Source: a virus. Taken from it: a stretch of 37,622 nucleotides of DNA. Numbering within the stretch: position 1 is the first letter of the stretch; every line of letters starts with the position of its first letter. The position numbers were made by a program, and so were the translations under genes. Below, piece by piece: positions 29,514 to 37,081 of this stretch. Under the pieces are notes generated by a model, which made no database searches, was not told where the DNA came from, and saw nothing but the letters and a program-made list of their open reading frames with translations. Where the stretch lies: IMG/VR virus record IMGVR_UViG_3300014325_000009, positions 1-37,622 of that record; one strand, given 5' to 3'.

Positions 29514-29522
29514 ACCCGTTAC
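29508..29522 (-). terminator. Short hairpin with T-run after the 171-aa gene (possible late terminator)
   Basis: On the minus strand AACGG-GTC-CCGTT is followed by TTTTC, starting 3 bp beyond the stop of the 29525-30040 gene. It could end the leftward late transcript. The same bases take part in the plus-strand structure, so the two uses may compete. Confidence 0.35.
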
Positions 29523-29524
29523 AA

Positions 29525-30040
29525 TCAAAAAATATCGTCCTCCTCTTCATCTTCGTCAAAATCATCTTTCTTGGATTTTTCAGTCTTTACTAGCTTTGGC
29601 TTTTTGCAAGCATGCTTGTATAAGTCCAATGAGATTTTATCTATAAACATAGTCGATGCAATAAAGTCTATGGCTCGCTGAAGTAGGCCGATGTCATTCT
29701 CTATTTTTTCAAATGCTTTATAAATCTTGGCCTGGTCATCTAGAGCTATGCCCTCTTCTGCACTGTATTTATTTTTTTTAATGGCCAGAAGTGTTTCACA
29801 AGTTATTCCAAATGCGTTCATGATGTCATAGTCGGGTGTTTTTTTTCCTACATGAAGCTTAATCTTTTTTAAATCATCTCGGCCAGGTCTTTGGTTGTAA
29901 TTTTGGCCAATTTTATTTTTTCTCCATTCGGACTGTACAATGCTTACTTTTTTTTCTGCTGGCTTCCAGTCATCCAAGCTGACATAATCATCGGCGCATT
30001 CATTTTCATCATGTTCAAATTCATAGCTCCTGCTTTCCAT
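29525..30040 (-). CDS. 171-aa protein with SSB-like acidic tail
   Basis: This protein starts MESRSYEFEHDENECADDYV, with a charged middle (QNYNQRPGRDDLKKIKLHVG) and a helical core (about 75-145). The tail is DDFDEDEEEDDIF. The tail closely resembles the C-terminal tip of SSB proteins (acidic run ending Asp-Asp-Ile-Pro-Phe), which recruits repair and replication proteins. No OB fold is visible, so it may be a decoy or partner rather than an SSB. It has its own promoter and operator and lies beside the early unit. Confidence 0.65.
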   Translation of the reverse strand: MESRSYEFEHDENECADDYVSLDDWKPAEKKVSIVQSEWRKNKIGQNYNQRPGRDDLKKIKLHVGKKTPDYDIMNAFGITCETLLAIKKNKYSAEEGIALDDQAKIYKAFEKIENDIGLLQRAIDFIASTMFIDKISLDLYKHACKKPKLVKTEKSKKDDFDEDEEEDDIF

Positions 30041-30102
30041 TTAAATCTCCCTTTTAATACCTCTCCATTAAGTCTGATTACTGTAATAATCAAACCTAAT
30101 TT

Positions 30103-30150
30103 AGTATAAAATATTTTGAATTTGAATCAAGTATTGACTAATTGGTTAAT
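30103..30150 (-). promoter_or_regulatory. Promoter of the 171-aa gene with an operator matching the switch
   Basis: On the minus strand TTGATT (30125-30130), 16 bp and TATACT (30103-30108) repeat exactly the elements of the early rightward promoter. Just upstream, ATTGACTAATTGGTTAAT (30133-30150) is an imperfect 18-bp palindrome. The 22 bp at 30129-30150 agree with 24862-24883 at 18 positions. This links the gene to the main switch. Confidence 0.6.
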
Positions 30151-30188
30151 CGCAAATAGCCAAAATTTACCCTAACAAATTGGATTTA

Positions 30189-30581
30189 TTATATACAGTT
30201 TTTTGGTGTATTTATAATGCATTTTGTGCCTGTACTTCCCAGGTAGGTTTTAATTATTTCTATAGCTGCATCAAACCCCCAAACAGCAATTGCCAGATAC
30301 CCTCTTTCATTTTTTCTATTGATGAATGCGATTTGCTCGGGGCTTAGTTTTCCTTTGCCCACTTTTAATTCAATCCATAATCCATGGTAACCGCCTGATG
30401 GAATGCCCACAAAAAAATCGGACACACCTCTTTTCACGCCCATTTTTTTTAATAAGTGCCCATGAGCAATGGAGCATTTTCTTTCGTTTGCAAAATGATG
30501 AAAATCATCAGCGAGCTCAGGAAATTGAAGATGGAACCAGGTAACAATATTAATGTGCTCGCTTTGTTCAGTCTTCAGCAT
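30189..30581 (-). CDS. VRR-NUC domain nuclease
   Basis: This 130-aa single-domain protein has the VRR-NUC pattern: MGVKRGVSDFFVGIPSGGYH (Asp55), LWIELKVGKGKLSPEQ (Glu71, Lys73, Gln83) and a C-terminal helix pair. VRR-NUC is a PD-(D/E)XK subfamily whose stand-alone phage members process branched DNA such as Holliday junctions. This would resolve concatemers before packaging. The gene overlaps the lysozyme gene by 14 bp. All metal-binding residues are visible, so activity is expected. Confidence 0.85.
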   Translation of the reverse strand: MLKTEQSEHINIVTWFHLQFPELADDFHHFANERKCSIAHGHLLKKMGVKRGVSDFFVGIPSGGYHGLWIELKVGKGKLSPEQIAFINRKNERGYLAIAVWGFDAAIEIIKTYLGSTGTKCIINTPKNCI

Positions 30582-30987
30582 TGGCTTCTCGAATCATTAT
30601 TGCAATGTCCTTGGCCCTCTCGCCTACTTGTGTGGCCCATTTGCTATCCAGGGCCTCTATGGCGGCATTTGTATAATCTTTCTCTATGATGGCTTTAATC
30701 ATCTTCTTAAAGCCCAGAAGGCGCGTTAGTCCTAGATTAAAACACATGTTAAATAATGCATCCTTGACGGGAGACGGGGCGTTTATATACCATCTGCATG
30801 TCATTAAATCTTGCTCTGTGCGCTTCATGTCGTTGTTAAACATGAACTCAGCCTCAATGTCACTGATGCCGTTATCCTGGATGTTCCTTCCAAATCCTAT
30901 GGTTAATTTGCCGGCTGTGCATATATAAGGTTTGTTGCTAAAATCCTCATAACTTTTTATCCATCTTTTTAATTCATCTTGCCTCAT
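30568..30987 (-). CDS. Endolysin, GH24 (T4-type) lysozyme with a Glu-Cys-Thr triad
   Basis: I use ATG 30987 (MRQDELKRWIKSYEDFSNKP), which overlaps the upstream stop (ATGA), rather than TTG 30993. The 139-aa protein keeps the spacing Glu14-(8)-Cys23-(5)-Thr29 in SYEDFSNKPYICTAGKLTIG, with GFGRN after it. Cys in place of the Asp20 of T4 lysozyme occurs in a known subset of phage lysozymes. There is no signal or SAR segment, so release through a separate holin is required. The C-terminal half has ALFNMCFNLGL, also typical. Confidence 0.87.
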   Translation of the reverse strand: MRQDELKRWIKSYEDFSNKPYICTAGKLTIGFGRNIQDNGISDIEAEFMFNNDMKRTEQDLMTCRWYINAPSPVKDALFNMCFNLGLTRLLGFKKMIKAIIEKDYTNAAIEALDSKWATQVGERAKDIAIMIREANAED

Positions 30988-31406
30988 TCGCAATATTCCT
31001 CACTGTAAAACCTCCATCCAAACAACCTAACCGAGTAATACATTACCGATGCCTTGTAGCGTGGAATACCGTCATTTATAAGCATGTGATAGAAAATTAA
31101 ATCAGCCTGCTTCCTAGTAAAATCGCAGGTTTTTCTATAAAACCAATCGTGAATTATTGCGGGGCGAATTAATGAGGAATGCGCAGGTGCCATGATAGGC
31201 CATGCAATTTTTGGAATACTTGCTAGATTTGTTTTAAATCCTTTTGGGATGATAAATCGTTGGTCATCTACCGTGAAATCAATGTCAAGGCAGGTCAAAT
31301 ACGTGTACGCCTTTAATGGCTTAATGCATACATCCGTATAAATCTCTGTGTGGAGATTTGAGCATCCACACAGAAAAGATGTAAACAAGAGTGCTGGTTT
31401 TTTCAT
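30984..31406 (-). CDS. DUF1353 protein with probable lipoprotein signal
   Basis: ATG 31406 (MKKPALLFTSFLCGCSNLHT) gives 140 aa. The start combines a Lys pair, a hydrophobic core and a Cys at residue 13 or 15, suggesting a lipoprotein signal. FIIPKGFKTNLASIPKIAWP and RPAIIHDWFYRKTCDF are the hallmarks of DUF1353, a small phage family of unknown role often next to lysis genes. An upstream frame start at 31442 has no ribosome site. It may act at the outer membrane during lysis, which is inference from position. Confidence 0.75.
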   Translation of the reverse strand: MKKPALLFTSFLCGCSNLHTEIYTDVCIKPLKAYTYLTCLDIDFTVDDQRFIIPKGFKTNLASIPKIAWPIMAPAHSSLIRPAIIHDWFYRKTCDFTRKQADLIFYHMLINDGIPRYKASVMYYSVRLFGWRFYSEEYCE

Positions 31407-31414
31407 GCATCCCT

Positions 31415-32587
31415 TTATACTGTAGGAATAATACTGTACCAAAGATGCACAACAAAAGTACTATCACCCGTTGTAAAGTCTGCAGTTAGGTTCGATAAAT
31501 ATATTCCTTTGTTCACAGAAGTCGTGAATGGGGATATAGCAACCGTATTACCTGATACGCCAATGAATTGAAACGCCGTACTTGCAGCGGCAAAGAAATC
31601 TGCGGCAGCTTCGGTATTGGTTGCAGCAACGCCGGCACCATGAACGGTTGAATCATATTGGAAGCCAACAACACCACCGGCAGCATAAGCCGCTGAAACA
31701 AAGGTCATAGCGACGATTGCGCGCTTAACGACAACCAGGGTATTGGCGCCACCTGCGGCAATCATAAGCAAAGGTGTATCATATAATGCTTTGAAATTGG
31801 CAGCGGTCATTGGGACTGCGATGTATTTTTCTACTAGAGGGGAAATCATAGAGCTTAATACTTTATTGGCACCAATGGCGGTTACACCAGTATTGCCAAT
31901 AGTTACGTCCCCCGTAACCGCGACTGAGGTTGCAACGTTCCCGGCACTTCCTACTAATATGTTAGTGCTGGTTAAGGCTGCAAGCTTTGAAAAATCAATC
32001 GCAGCTGCTGCATTGACGTCGGCATTTACTATAGTGCCTGCTTGGATTGAGGTGACCCCAGTGTTGGTAATGGCAATATCACCAGTCATAGCAACGGCTG
32101 TGGCCACGTTTCCAGCACTACCAACTAAGATATCAGCAGAAGGTAAGGCGGCGAGCTTGCTATAGGCAATTCCGGCTGCGGCGTTGACATCAGCGTTAAC
32201 AATAACCCCCGCTGCAATACCGAAAACCCCCGCGTTGGTCAAAGTTATATCGCCTGATGGGGTAACGCCCGTGGCTAGGTTTGACGCGTTTCCCACGAAG
32301 ATGTCTCCATCTTGTAAGGTATCGGCAAGACCGCCGGATGGTGCTAACGCATCAAACGTATCGTTTAGAGCGTCGCGTACAAAAAACCCGATTTGTGCAG
32401 TTGCGTAATAGATTAATACTAGATCAGTATCAGTCCATTGAAACTCACCATTTTGTAGTGCTTCAATTTCATCAGCTTGAGTTGTAAGATAACCGGATGT
32501 GGTAATGGTTGCTAAGTTATCCGTTGAAACGATTGCAACGATGTTAGGGTCACCTACAAAATAGCGACCAATTGCGGTAATAGCCAT
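31415..32587 (-). CDS. Repeat-containing tail fibre or adhesin
   Basis: This protein (390 aa from ATG 32587; a TTG precedes it) starts MAITAIGRYFVGDPNIVAIV. Residues about 85-255 contain nearly three tandem units of 57 residues (GDIFVGNASNLATGVTPSGD; ADILVGSAGNVATAVAMTGD; TNILVGSAGNVATSVAVTGD), two of them ending in NADVNAAA-x-I-x-x-SKLAAL. The C-terminus (about 270-390) is a different beta domain ending FVVHLWYSIIPTV. Such repeats form elongated trimeric fibres. It is one of five adhesin-type proteins in this genome. Confidence 0.75.
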   Translation of the reverse strand: MAITAIGRYFVGDPNIVAIVSTDNLATITTSGYLTTQADEIEALQNGEFQWTDTDLVLIYYATAQIGFFVRDALNDTFDALAPSGGLADTLQDGDIFVGNASNLATGVTPSGDITLTNAGVFGIAAGVIVNADVNAAAGIAYSKLAALPSADILVGSAGNVATAVAMTGDIAITNTGVTSIQAGTIVNADVNAAAAIDFSKLAALTSTNILVGSAGNVATSVAVTGDVTIGNTGVTAIGANKVLSSMISPLVEKYIAVPMTAANFKALYDTPLLMIAAGGANTLVVVKRAIVAMTFVSAAYAAGGVVGFQYDSTVHGAGVAATNTEAAADFFAAASTAFQFIGVSGNTVAISPFTTSVNKGIYLSNLTADFTTGDSTFVVHLWYSIIPTV

Positions 32588-32624
32588 CAAAATCTCCTTA
32601 TAATTGGACTTGTTGTTTTTAGAA

Positions 32625-32813
32625 CTACCTTATTTTCCTTCGTCTCATTTTATCTAAATCATCAACCCCTAAAAATCCTTCCTTTTCGATCATGGGGTCT
32701 GTATCTTTTAACTGATTGTTCCGAGCCACCTTTGCCGCATCTATGTCTCGGTTGTAATCAGTAGGGCTTGTTCTAGGACTGCCCGCTGTATCTTTGCCAT
32801 TTTCATAGGCCAT
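32625..32813 (-). CDS. 62-aa hydrophilic protein in the tail-fibre region
   Basis: AAGGGG precedes the ATG. The protein begins MAYENGKDTAGSPRTSPTDY, contains AAKVARNNQLKDTDPMIEKE and ends in Arg-Arg-Arg-Lys. It is charged and likely disordered. I recognise no family. It lies in a coupled run of small genes between the Gly-rich adhesins and the repeat fibre. Confidence 0.6.
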   Translation of the reverse strand: MAYENGKDTAGSPRTSPTDYNRDIDAAKVARNNQLKDTDPMIEKEGFLGVDDLDKMRRRKIR

Positions 32814-32823
32814 GTTAATCCCC

Positions 32824-32898
32824 TTAGTAGCAGTCTTTTCGCATAGGGCTCTTGGAGGTTTTCTTTTTATCCTCTTTTTTCTTGCTGTCTTTTTTCAT
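32824..32898 (-). CDS. Possible 24-aa lysine-rich peptide
   Basis: ATG 32898 overlaps the stop of the 58-aa gene in an ATGA junction. The frame ends at TAA 32824, 11 bp before the next gene, whose ribosome site follows. The peptide is MKKDSKKKEDKKKTSKSPMR plus KDCY. Placement supports translation; the very short length and skewed composition argue against a strong call. Confidence 0.3.
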   Translation of the reverse strand: MKKDSKKKEDKKKTSKSPMRKDCY

Positions 32899-33071
32899 TT
32901 TCTCATTCCTTTTAAAGTTTCAGCGAGTCTCGCTCTTTGTCCCAACTTACCTGGTGCTTTAGCGGCTTTCGCTAATTTCTTAGCGGGTATTTTCTTGCCT
33001 TCTGGCACACCAAGTTCCTTATGCAATGCTCCCGGCTTCTTGATTGCATTCTGAATCCATTTTTCCGCCAT
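32895..33071 (-). CDS. 58-aa basic protein of the tail-fibre region
   Basis: I use ATG 33071 (MAEKWIQNAIKKPGALHKEL), not the frame start at 33149, which would lie deep in the neighbouring gene. The protein continues GVPEGKKIPAKKLAKAAKAP and ends LAETLKGMRK. Short basic proteins with K-W-I-Q-x-A-I-x-x-P-G-A-L-x-x-x-L-G-V recur in many phages, probably binding DNA or capsid. The role is unknown. Confidence 0.7.
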   Translation of the reverse strand: MAEKWIQNAIKKPGALHKELGVPEGKKIPAKKLAKAAKAPGKLGQRARLAETLKGMRK

Positions 33072-33237
33072 CTGAAATCTCCTTATTTGTTTCTTCTTCT
33101 TGTGCTTCCACCATCTTAATCTGCTCTTGTAAAATACTAATAGCGCCAATATATTGCTGATAATTTTGCGAGACTTGATCTCTTTGAGCTATTAGGTTCT
33201 GCAACTGTTGTTTTAATGTTTGAATCTCTAAAGCCAT
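33019..33237 (-). CDS. 72-aa coiled-coil protein of the tail-fibre region
   Basis: This protein starts MALEIQTLKQQLQNLIAQRD and continues QVSQNYQQYIGAISILQEQI, a continuous heptad pattern to residue about 52. The tail is acidic and disordered. It overlaps the start of the 58-aa gene by 53 bp. It may be a small tail chaperone or fibre accessory. The family is not recognised. Confidence 0.65.
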   Translation of the reverse strand: MALEIQTLKQQLQNLIAQRDQVSQNYQQYIGAISILQEQIKMVEAQEEETNKEISDGGKMDSECNQEAGSIA

Positions 33238-33273
33238 TAACTATCTCCGTTATGATTTAAAATTTATCTTTTA

Positions 33274-34074
33274 TCAGGAAAATTCCCAAACTATTATCAA
33301 GCCACTACTGCCGTTGCCACCGGCTCGGTTAGTGGTTGTTCCGGCAACAGCCCCACCGCCGCCAGAGGCGTAATTGGTGGCATTATTACCCGCGGCCCCA
33401 CCTGAGGCGTTTATCAAAGCAACCCCTCCTCCGCCAATGGGTGAGGATGCCCCGGGGCCTGAGGCTAAAATTGCGGTGGTGCCATTTAGCATTAATCCTG
33501 CGCCACCTATGGCCCCATTTGCATTAACATCGCCGTTACTGCCAACTCCCCCGGCACCACCGGCTGCATCACCTACGGATGATGAGGCACCACCTATTGC
33601 ACCACCTACGCCACCGGTTGCTTGTAGCGATGAGGCACTAAAAGATGTCGTGCCACCCGTTGAACCAGGGTTGGCACCAGCAGTACCACCAGCACCGCCT
33701 CCGCCTACTGTGTACGTATAAGTTGAACTTGCCGAGGCCACATAAAGACGGGCATAACCTCCGGCACCGCCTCCGCCTCCCACAACAGAATTCGAGGCAA
33801 GACCGGTCTGTGCGCATCCAGCCCCACCACCACCGCCGCCCCAAACCTCAACCAAAATAGAGGTAACATTCGAGGGCTTATTATAGGTAGCGGCAGTCCC
33901 TGTAGTAAAAATTTGAAAACTCCTAACACCACCAGTAATTGTTATGTTCGTAGCAATGCCAGATGTTGGGGTTCCCAAAACAGGGGTTACAAATCCCGCT
34001 GATGTACTTCCTGCAAAATTACCTGTCCCTGTCTGGCCCGAAAGGTCAACATCTACCTGGTTTCTCGTAGCCAT
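33274..34074 (-). CDS. Glycine-rich adhesin, copy 2
   Basis: This 266-aa protein starts MATRNQVDVDLSGQTGTGNF. It has a Gly-rich body with runs such as VWGGGGGGAGC and GGGGGAGGYARLYVAS, and ends SSGLIIVWEFS. It is a diverged tandem duplicate of the upstream gene (34075-34866), sharing start, end and most motifs (SASSLQATGGVGGA, GPGASSPIGGGG). Glycine-rich sandwich domains of this kind form the receptor-binding tip of phage fibres (S16 gp38-type adhesins). The start follows the first copy's stop directly. Confidence 0.75.
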   Translation of the reverse strand: MATRNQVDVDLSGQTGTGNFAGSTSAGFVTPVLGTPTSGIATNITITGGVRSFQIFTTGTAATYNKPSNVTSILVEVWGGGGGGAGCAQTGLASNSVVGGGGGAGGYARLYVASASSTYTYTVGGGGAGGTAGANPGSTGGTTSFSASSLQATGGVGGAIGGASSSVGDAAGGAGGVGSNGDVNANGAIGGAGLMLNGTTAILASGPGASSPIGGGGVALINASGGAAGNNATNYASGGGGAVAGTTTNRAGGNGSSGLIIVWEFS

Positions 34075-34866
34075 TTAAGAAAATTCCCAAACTATGATTA
34101 ATCCACCACTGCCATTACCGCCCGCTCTGTTTGTTGAGGCACCTGAACAGGCCCCACCGCCGCCAGATGCGTAGTTAGTTGCATTGTTTCCTGCGCCCGC
34201 GGCATTAATCAATGAAACTCCGCCGCCTCCTATTGGTGACGATGCGCCAGGGCCAGATGCTAAAACCCCAGAGCCACCACTAAGTAGGACACCAACGCCA
34301 CCTATGGCACCGTTGGCATTCATATCCCCATTAGAGCCAACGCCTCCGGCCCCACCCGCACTTATGCCAACCGTGGTTGATGCGGCTCCAGGAGCACCAC
34401 CTACACCGCCCGTAGCTTGTAAAGATGAGGCGCTGAATGTAGTGGTGGTGCCCGTTGTTCCGGCATTATTGCCAGCCGCACCGCCAGCACCACCACCTCC
34501 AACTGTATAGGTATAAGTATTACTAGAAGCTGCCACATACAGTCTTGCATAACCTCCGGCACCACCGCCTCCCGCTACAATCGAGGTTCCGGCACCTCCC
34601 GCAGCAGTACCACCGCCACCGCCTCCACCGCCCCAAATTTCGACTAGGATTGATGTAACGTTGGCAGGTTTGGTATAAGTTGCGGCGGTCCCCGTTGTAA
34701 ATATCTGATAGCTTCTTACGCCACCCGTTGCAGTTAAGTTTGTGGCGACACCAGAAGTAGGTGTCCCAAGCAAAGGTGTGACTAAAGTTGGGCTTGTAGA
34801 GCCGACAAAACTACCTGTTCCGGTTTGGCCCGATAAACCGACATCAACTTGATTCCTTGTAGCCAT
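34075..34866 (-). CDS. Glycine-rich adhesin, copy 1
   Basis: This 263-aa protein starts MATRNQVDVGLSGQTGTGSF and then LLGTPTSGVATNLTATGGVR. It continues with EIWGGGGGGGGTAAGGAG, a Gly/Ala-rich body and SGGLIIVWEFS at the end. Layout and sequence match the downstream gene. The two copies differ most in the glycine-rich loops (for example AAGGAGTSIV against CAQTGLASNSV), as expected for surface loops under diversification. They may form hetero-oligomers or give alternative receptors. Confidence 0.75.
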   Translation of the reverse strand: MATRNQVDVGLSGQTGTGSFVGSTSPTLVTPLLGTPTSGVATNLTATGGVRSYQIFTTGTAATYTKPANVTSILVEIWGGGGGGGGTAAGGAGTSIVAGGGGAGGYARLYVAASSNTYTYTVGGGGAGGAAGNNAGTTGTTTTFSASSLQATGGVGGAPGAASTTVGISAGGAGGVGSNGDMNANGAIGGVGVLLSGGSGVLASGPGASSPIGGGGVSLINAAGAGNNATNYASGGGGACSGASTNRAGGNGSGGLIIVWEFS

Positions 34867-34878
34867 CTAAAAATCCCT

Positions 34879-37050
34879 TTAAGAAATAGTTAATCCGGCT
34901 GAGTTAGTGGTACGAACTCGCCATGTGGTATTGGCCACAATACAGGTAACATAAACATTATCGCTTGCCGCTACACTCGTTAAGCTCCCTGCGCTTGTTG
35001 TGGTTGATGAGCCTATTTTTATTGTTTGGCCTGTATTCGCGGTCAATACCCAGCCTGCAGCACCTAGGCCTTCTACGGCGACGGTAGCGCCCACGGCAGC
35101 CGTTGCGGGCAACGTGACTGTGGTTTGAGCGGCATTTCCAGAAACATAACCGTTATTTACAGCCGCTGCCTGCGTTGTACCGGCAATCGTGCTCCAAGAC
35201 ATAGCTGAGCCCGTGGCATCTATAGTGATTGAGCCCGCTGCATTGGTTATGCTGACGCCAGAGCCTGCGGTTAGAGTCGCAGCCGTTGGCGTGGCACCTG
35301 TTGAGCCGATTATTAATTGACCATTGGTCATGGTACTTGACCATACAGGCACACCAGTGGAATTGGTGACTAAAACGGCACTATTTGCTGTTGCTAAAGC
35401 TGCCATGACATTAGCTGATGATGCATAAAGCAAAGTGCTAACGGCATTGGTTGCGGGATATGTAGAAGTTGACCAGGTAGGCGCTGCAGTTGCACCAGAT
35501 TGAAGCATCTGACCTGCTGTGGCGGTTCCAGACAAAATTGCGCCCGCAGTTGCTGTGCTATAAAAAATACCACCATTGCTTGCCGTTAAACTTGCATTTG
35601 TTCCACCCCGAGCTAATGATAATTGGCCAGTCCATCCTAAGGTTAAAGATGTGGCTTGCAAAAGCGCTGTGGCAGGGGTGCCACCTAGAGTCAATGTGAC
35701 ATTAGTATCGTCAGTTTTGGTAAGAGCTGCTGGGACTACACCAGGAACTGATTGCCAGGTCGGTAATAATCCTGCTCCATTTGAGACCAAAACCTGGTTG
35801 GCTGTTCCTACGCCGCTAACATTTTGGAAAGCACCTGTTGCTGTTGTGCCCGCACAAATAACTGAATAGGCTGTAAAGGTGGTATTCCCAGTTCCACCAC
35901 CGGCGACCACTGCAGTCCCGTAAGCGGGATCGGCGGCAGCTCCTTGGGATATAAGAGGTATTCCAGAAGTAGCGCTTGGTGCTAACAATGTAAGCGCACT
36001 TGTGCCATTTCCTATCATCAAGTCATGAGCAGTAACAGCCGCAAGGCCTGTCCCTCCTCTAGCAACACTCAGCTGACCTGTCCATCCTAAAGTCATAGAA
36101 GTAGCTCTGAGTAATGCCGTAGTGGGAGACCCACCAAGACTCATGGTGACATTCGTATCGTCAACTTTTGTAAGTGCGGCCCCTGTAATATCTCCACCCG
36201 CTACAGTAGCCCATGCGGGTGCTGCTGATACAACACCCGTACCGGTTTGAGAAAGGTATTGTTTTACTGCTGTGGTATTACCTGATAATTTGGATAAAAC
36301 ATTAGCAGCGGAGCTATATAATGTATCGCCTAAAACATAGGTTGATTGTCCGGTGCCGCCTGATGTCGCTGACAAGGGAATTGAGGTAAGGGTTAAGCCC
36401 CCAAAAGTGGGCGTACTACCTAACGCTATATCTTGTGGCAAACTTAGGGTAACGGCACCAGTTGATGAAGATGCAATCACCTGGTTGGTGGTTCCTGTAA
36501 TTGATGTAACGCCAGATGCAAATAAAGAATCCACGTAAGTTTTATTCGTTAAATCACTGCCTACAAGAGGGGCGGCAACTACAGAGCCCGCTAGCAATGC
36601 GGCGGTTGATGCCGTGATTATAGCCCCTGGTATTGATAAACCACTTGGCAGTGTCGTGCTAAGGGATGGCACCTCTCCGGCGTTTGTCACTAAAACGGAA
36701 TTGGCGGCACTGGCTATAGGCGATATAGCCGTTCCATTAGCCGCATAAAAGGCTATGTCATTAACAGTCCCAGGGTTTACAGTACCTGTGCCCGTTCCTG
36801 ATAATTGAACCCATAATGCGACCGTTGGATCGTAATATTCGTACACCTCAAGTGTTGTATTAAATCTTAGGCGATAGTACATGGCCACCGCGGGCGTGGG
36901 TCTATCCCCCGTTGTGCCGTCTGCTAAGAAGGTCCATGGATTATTAAAGCGCGTGTTGATAGTAGCTGTGGCATCAAGGCCGACCGTTATTTTATCATTA
37001 GATAAATCGCCGCCATTAACAAATTCACTAAACTTTATAGTACTAACCAT
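34879..37050 (-). CDS. Long tail fibre with repeats and a needle-type C-terminal domain
   Basis: The AAGGA site favours ATG 37050 over GTG 37053, giving 723 aa. The N-terminus (MVSTIKFSEFVNGGDLSNDK) and a linker with YYRLRFNTTLEVYEYYDPTV form the tail attachment. The shaft has Gly/Ser/Thr/Ala repeats. One repeated block is DDTNVTMSLGGSPTTALLRA followed by TLGWTGQLSVARGGTG; it recurs about 160 residues later with small changes. The C-terminal 80 residues match the C-terminal domain of the needle-like protein at 6387-6842. It is likely the main trimeric fibre. Confidence 0.8.
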   Translation of the reverse strand: MVSTIKFSEFVNGGDLSNDKITVGLDATATINTRFNNPWTFLADGTTGDRPTPAVAMYYRLRFNTTLEVYEYYDPTVALWVQLSGTGTGTVNPGTVNDIAFYAANGTAISPIASAANSVLVTNAGEVPSLSTTLPSGLSIPGAIITASTAALLAGSVVAAPLVGSDLTNKTYVDSLFASGVTSITGTTNQVIASSSTGAVTLSLPQDIALGSTPTFGGLTLTSIPLSATSGGTGQSTYVLGDTLYSSAANVLSKLSGNTTAVKQYLSQTGTGVVSAAPAWATVAGGDITGAALTKVDDTNVTMSLGGSPTTALLRATSMTLGWTGQLSVARGGTGLAAVTAHDLMIGNGTSALTLLAPSATSGIPLISQGAAADPAYGTAVVAGGGTGNTTFTAYSVICAGTTATGAFQNVSGVGTANQVLVSNGAGLLPTWQSVPGVVPAALTKTDDTNVTLTLGGTPATALLQATSLTLGWTGQLSLARGGTNASLTASNGGIFYSTATAGAILSGTATAGQMLQSGATAAPTWSTSTYPATNAVSTLLYASSANVMAALATANSAVLVTNSTGVPVWSSTMTNGQLIIGSTGATPTAATLTAGSGVSITNAAGSITIDATGSAMSWSTIAGTTQAAAVNNGYVSGNAAQTTVTLPATAAVGATVAVEGLGAAGWVLTANTGQTIKIGSSTTTSAGSLTSVAASDNVYVTCIVANTTWRVRTTNSAGLTIS

Positions 37051-37081
37051 CACGAATCCTTGTGATTATGGTGTTTTGTTT

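Noticed and set aside
29334-29528. 64-aa minus-strand frame over the structured RNA
   Set aside because: It has no ribosome site and an odd composition, and the same bases explain better as RNA stems. The plus-strand frame 29436-29681 ends in poly-Ser from antisense Asp/Glu codons.
33374-33721. Proline/alanine-rich plus-strand frame
   Set aside because: It is the antisense of the glycine-rich adhesin; a GGN-rich gene yields CCN-rich open frames on the other strand. The same holds for 34184-34510.
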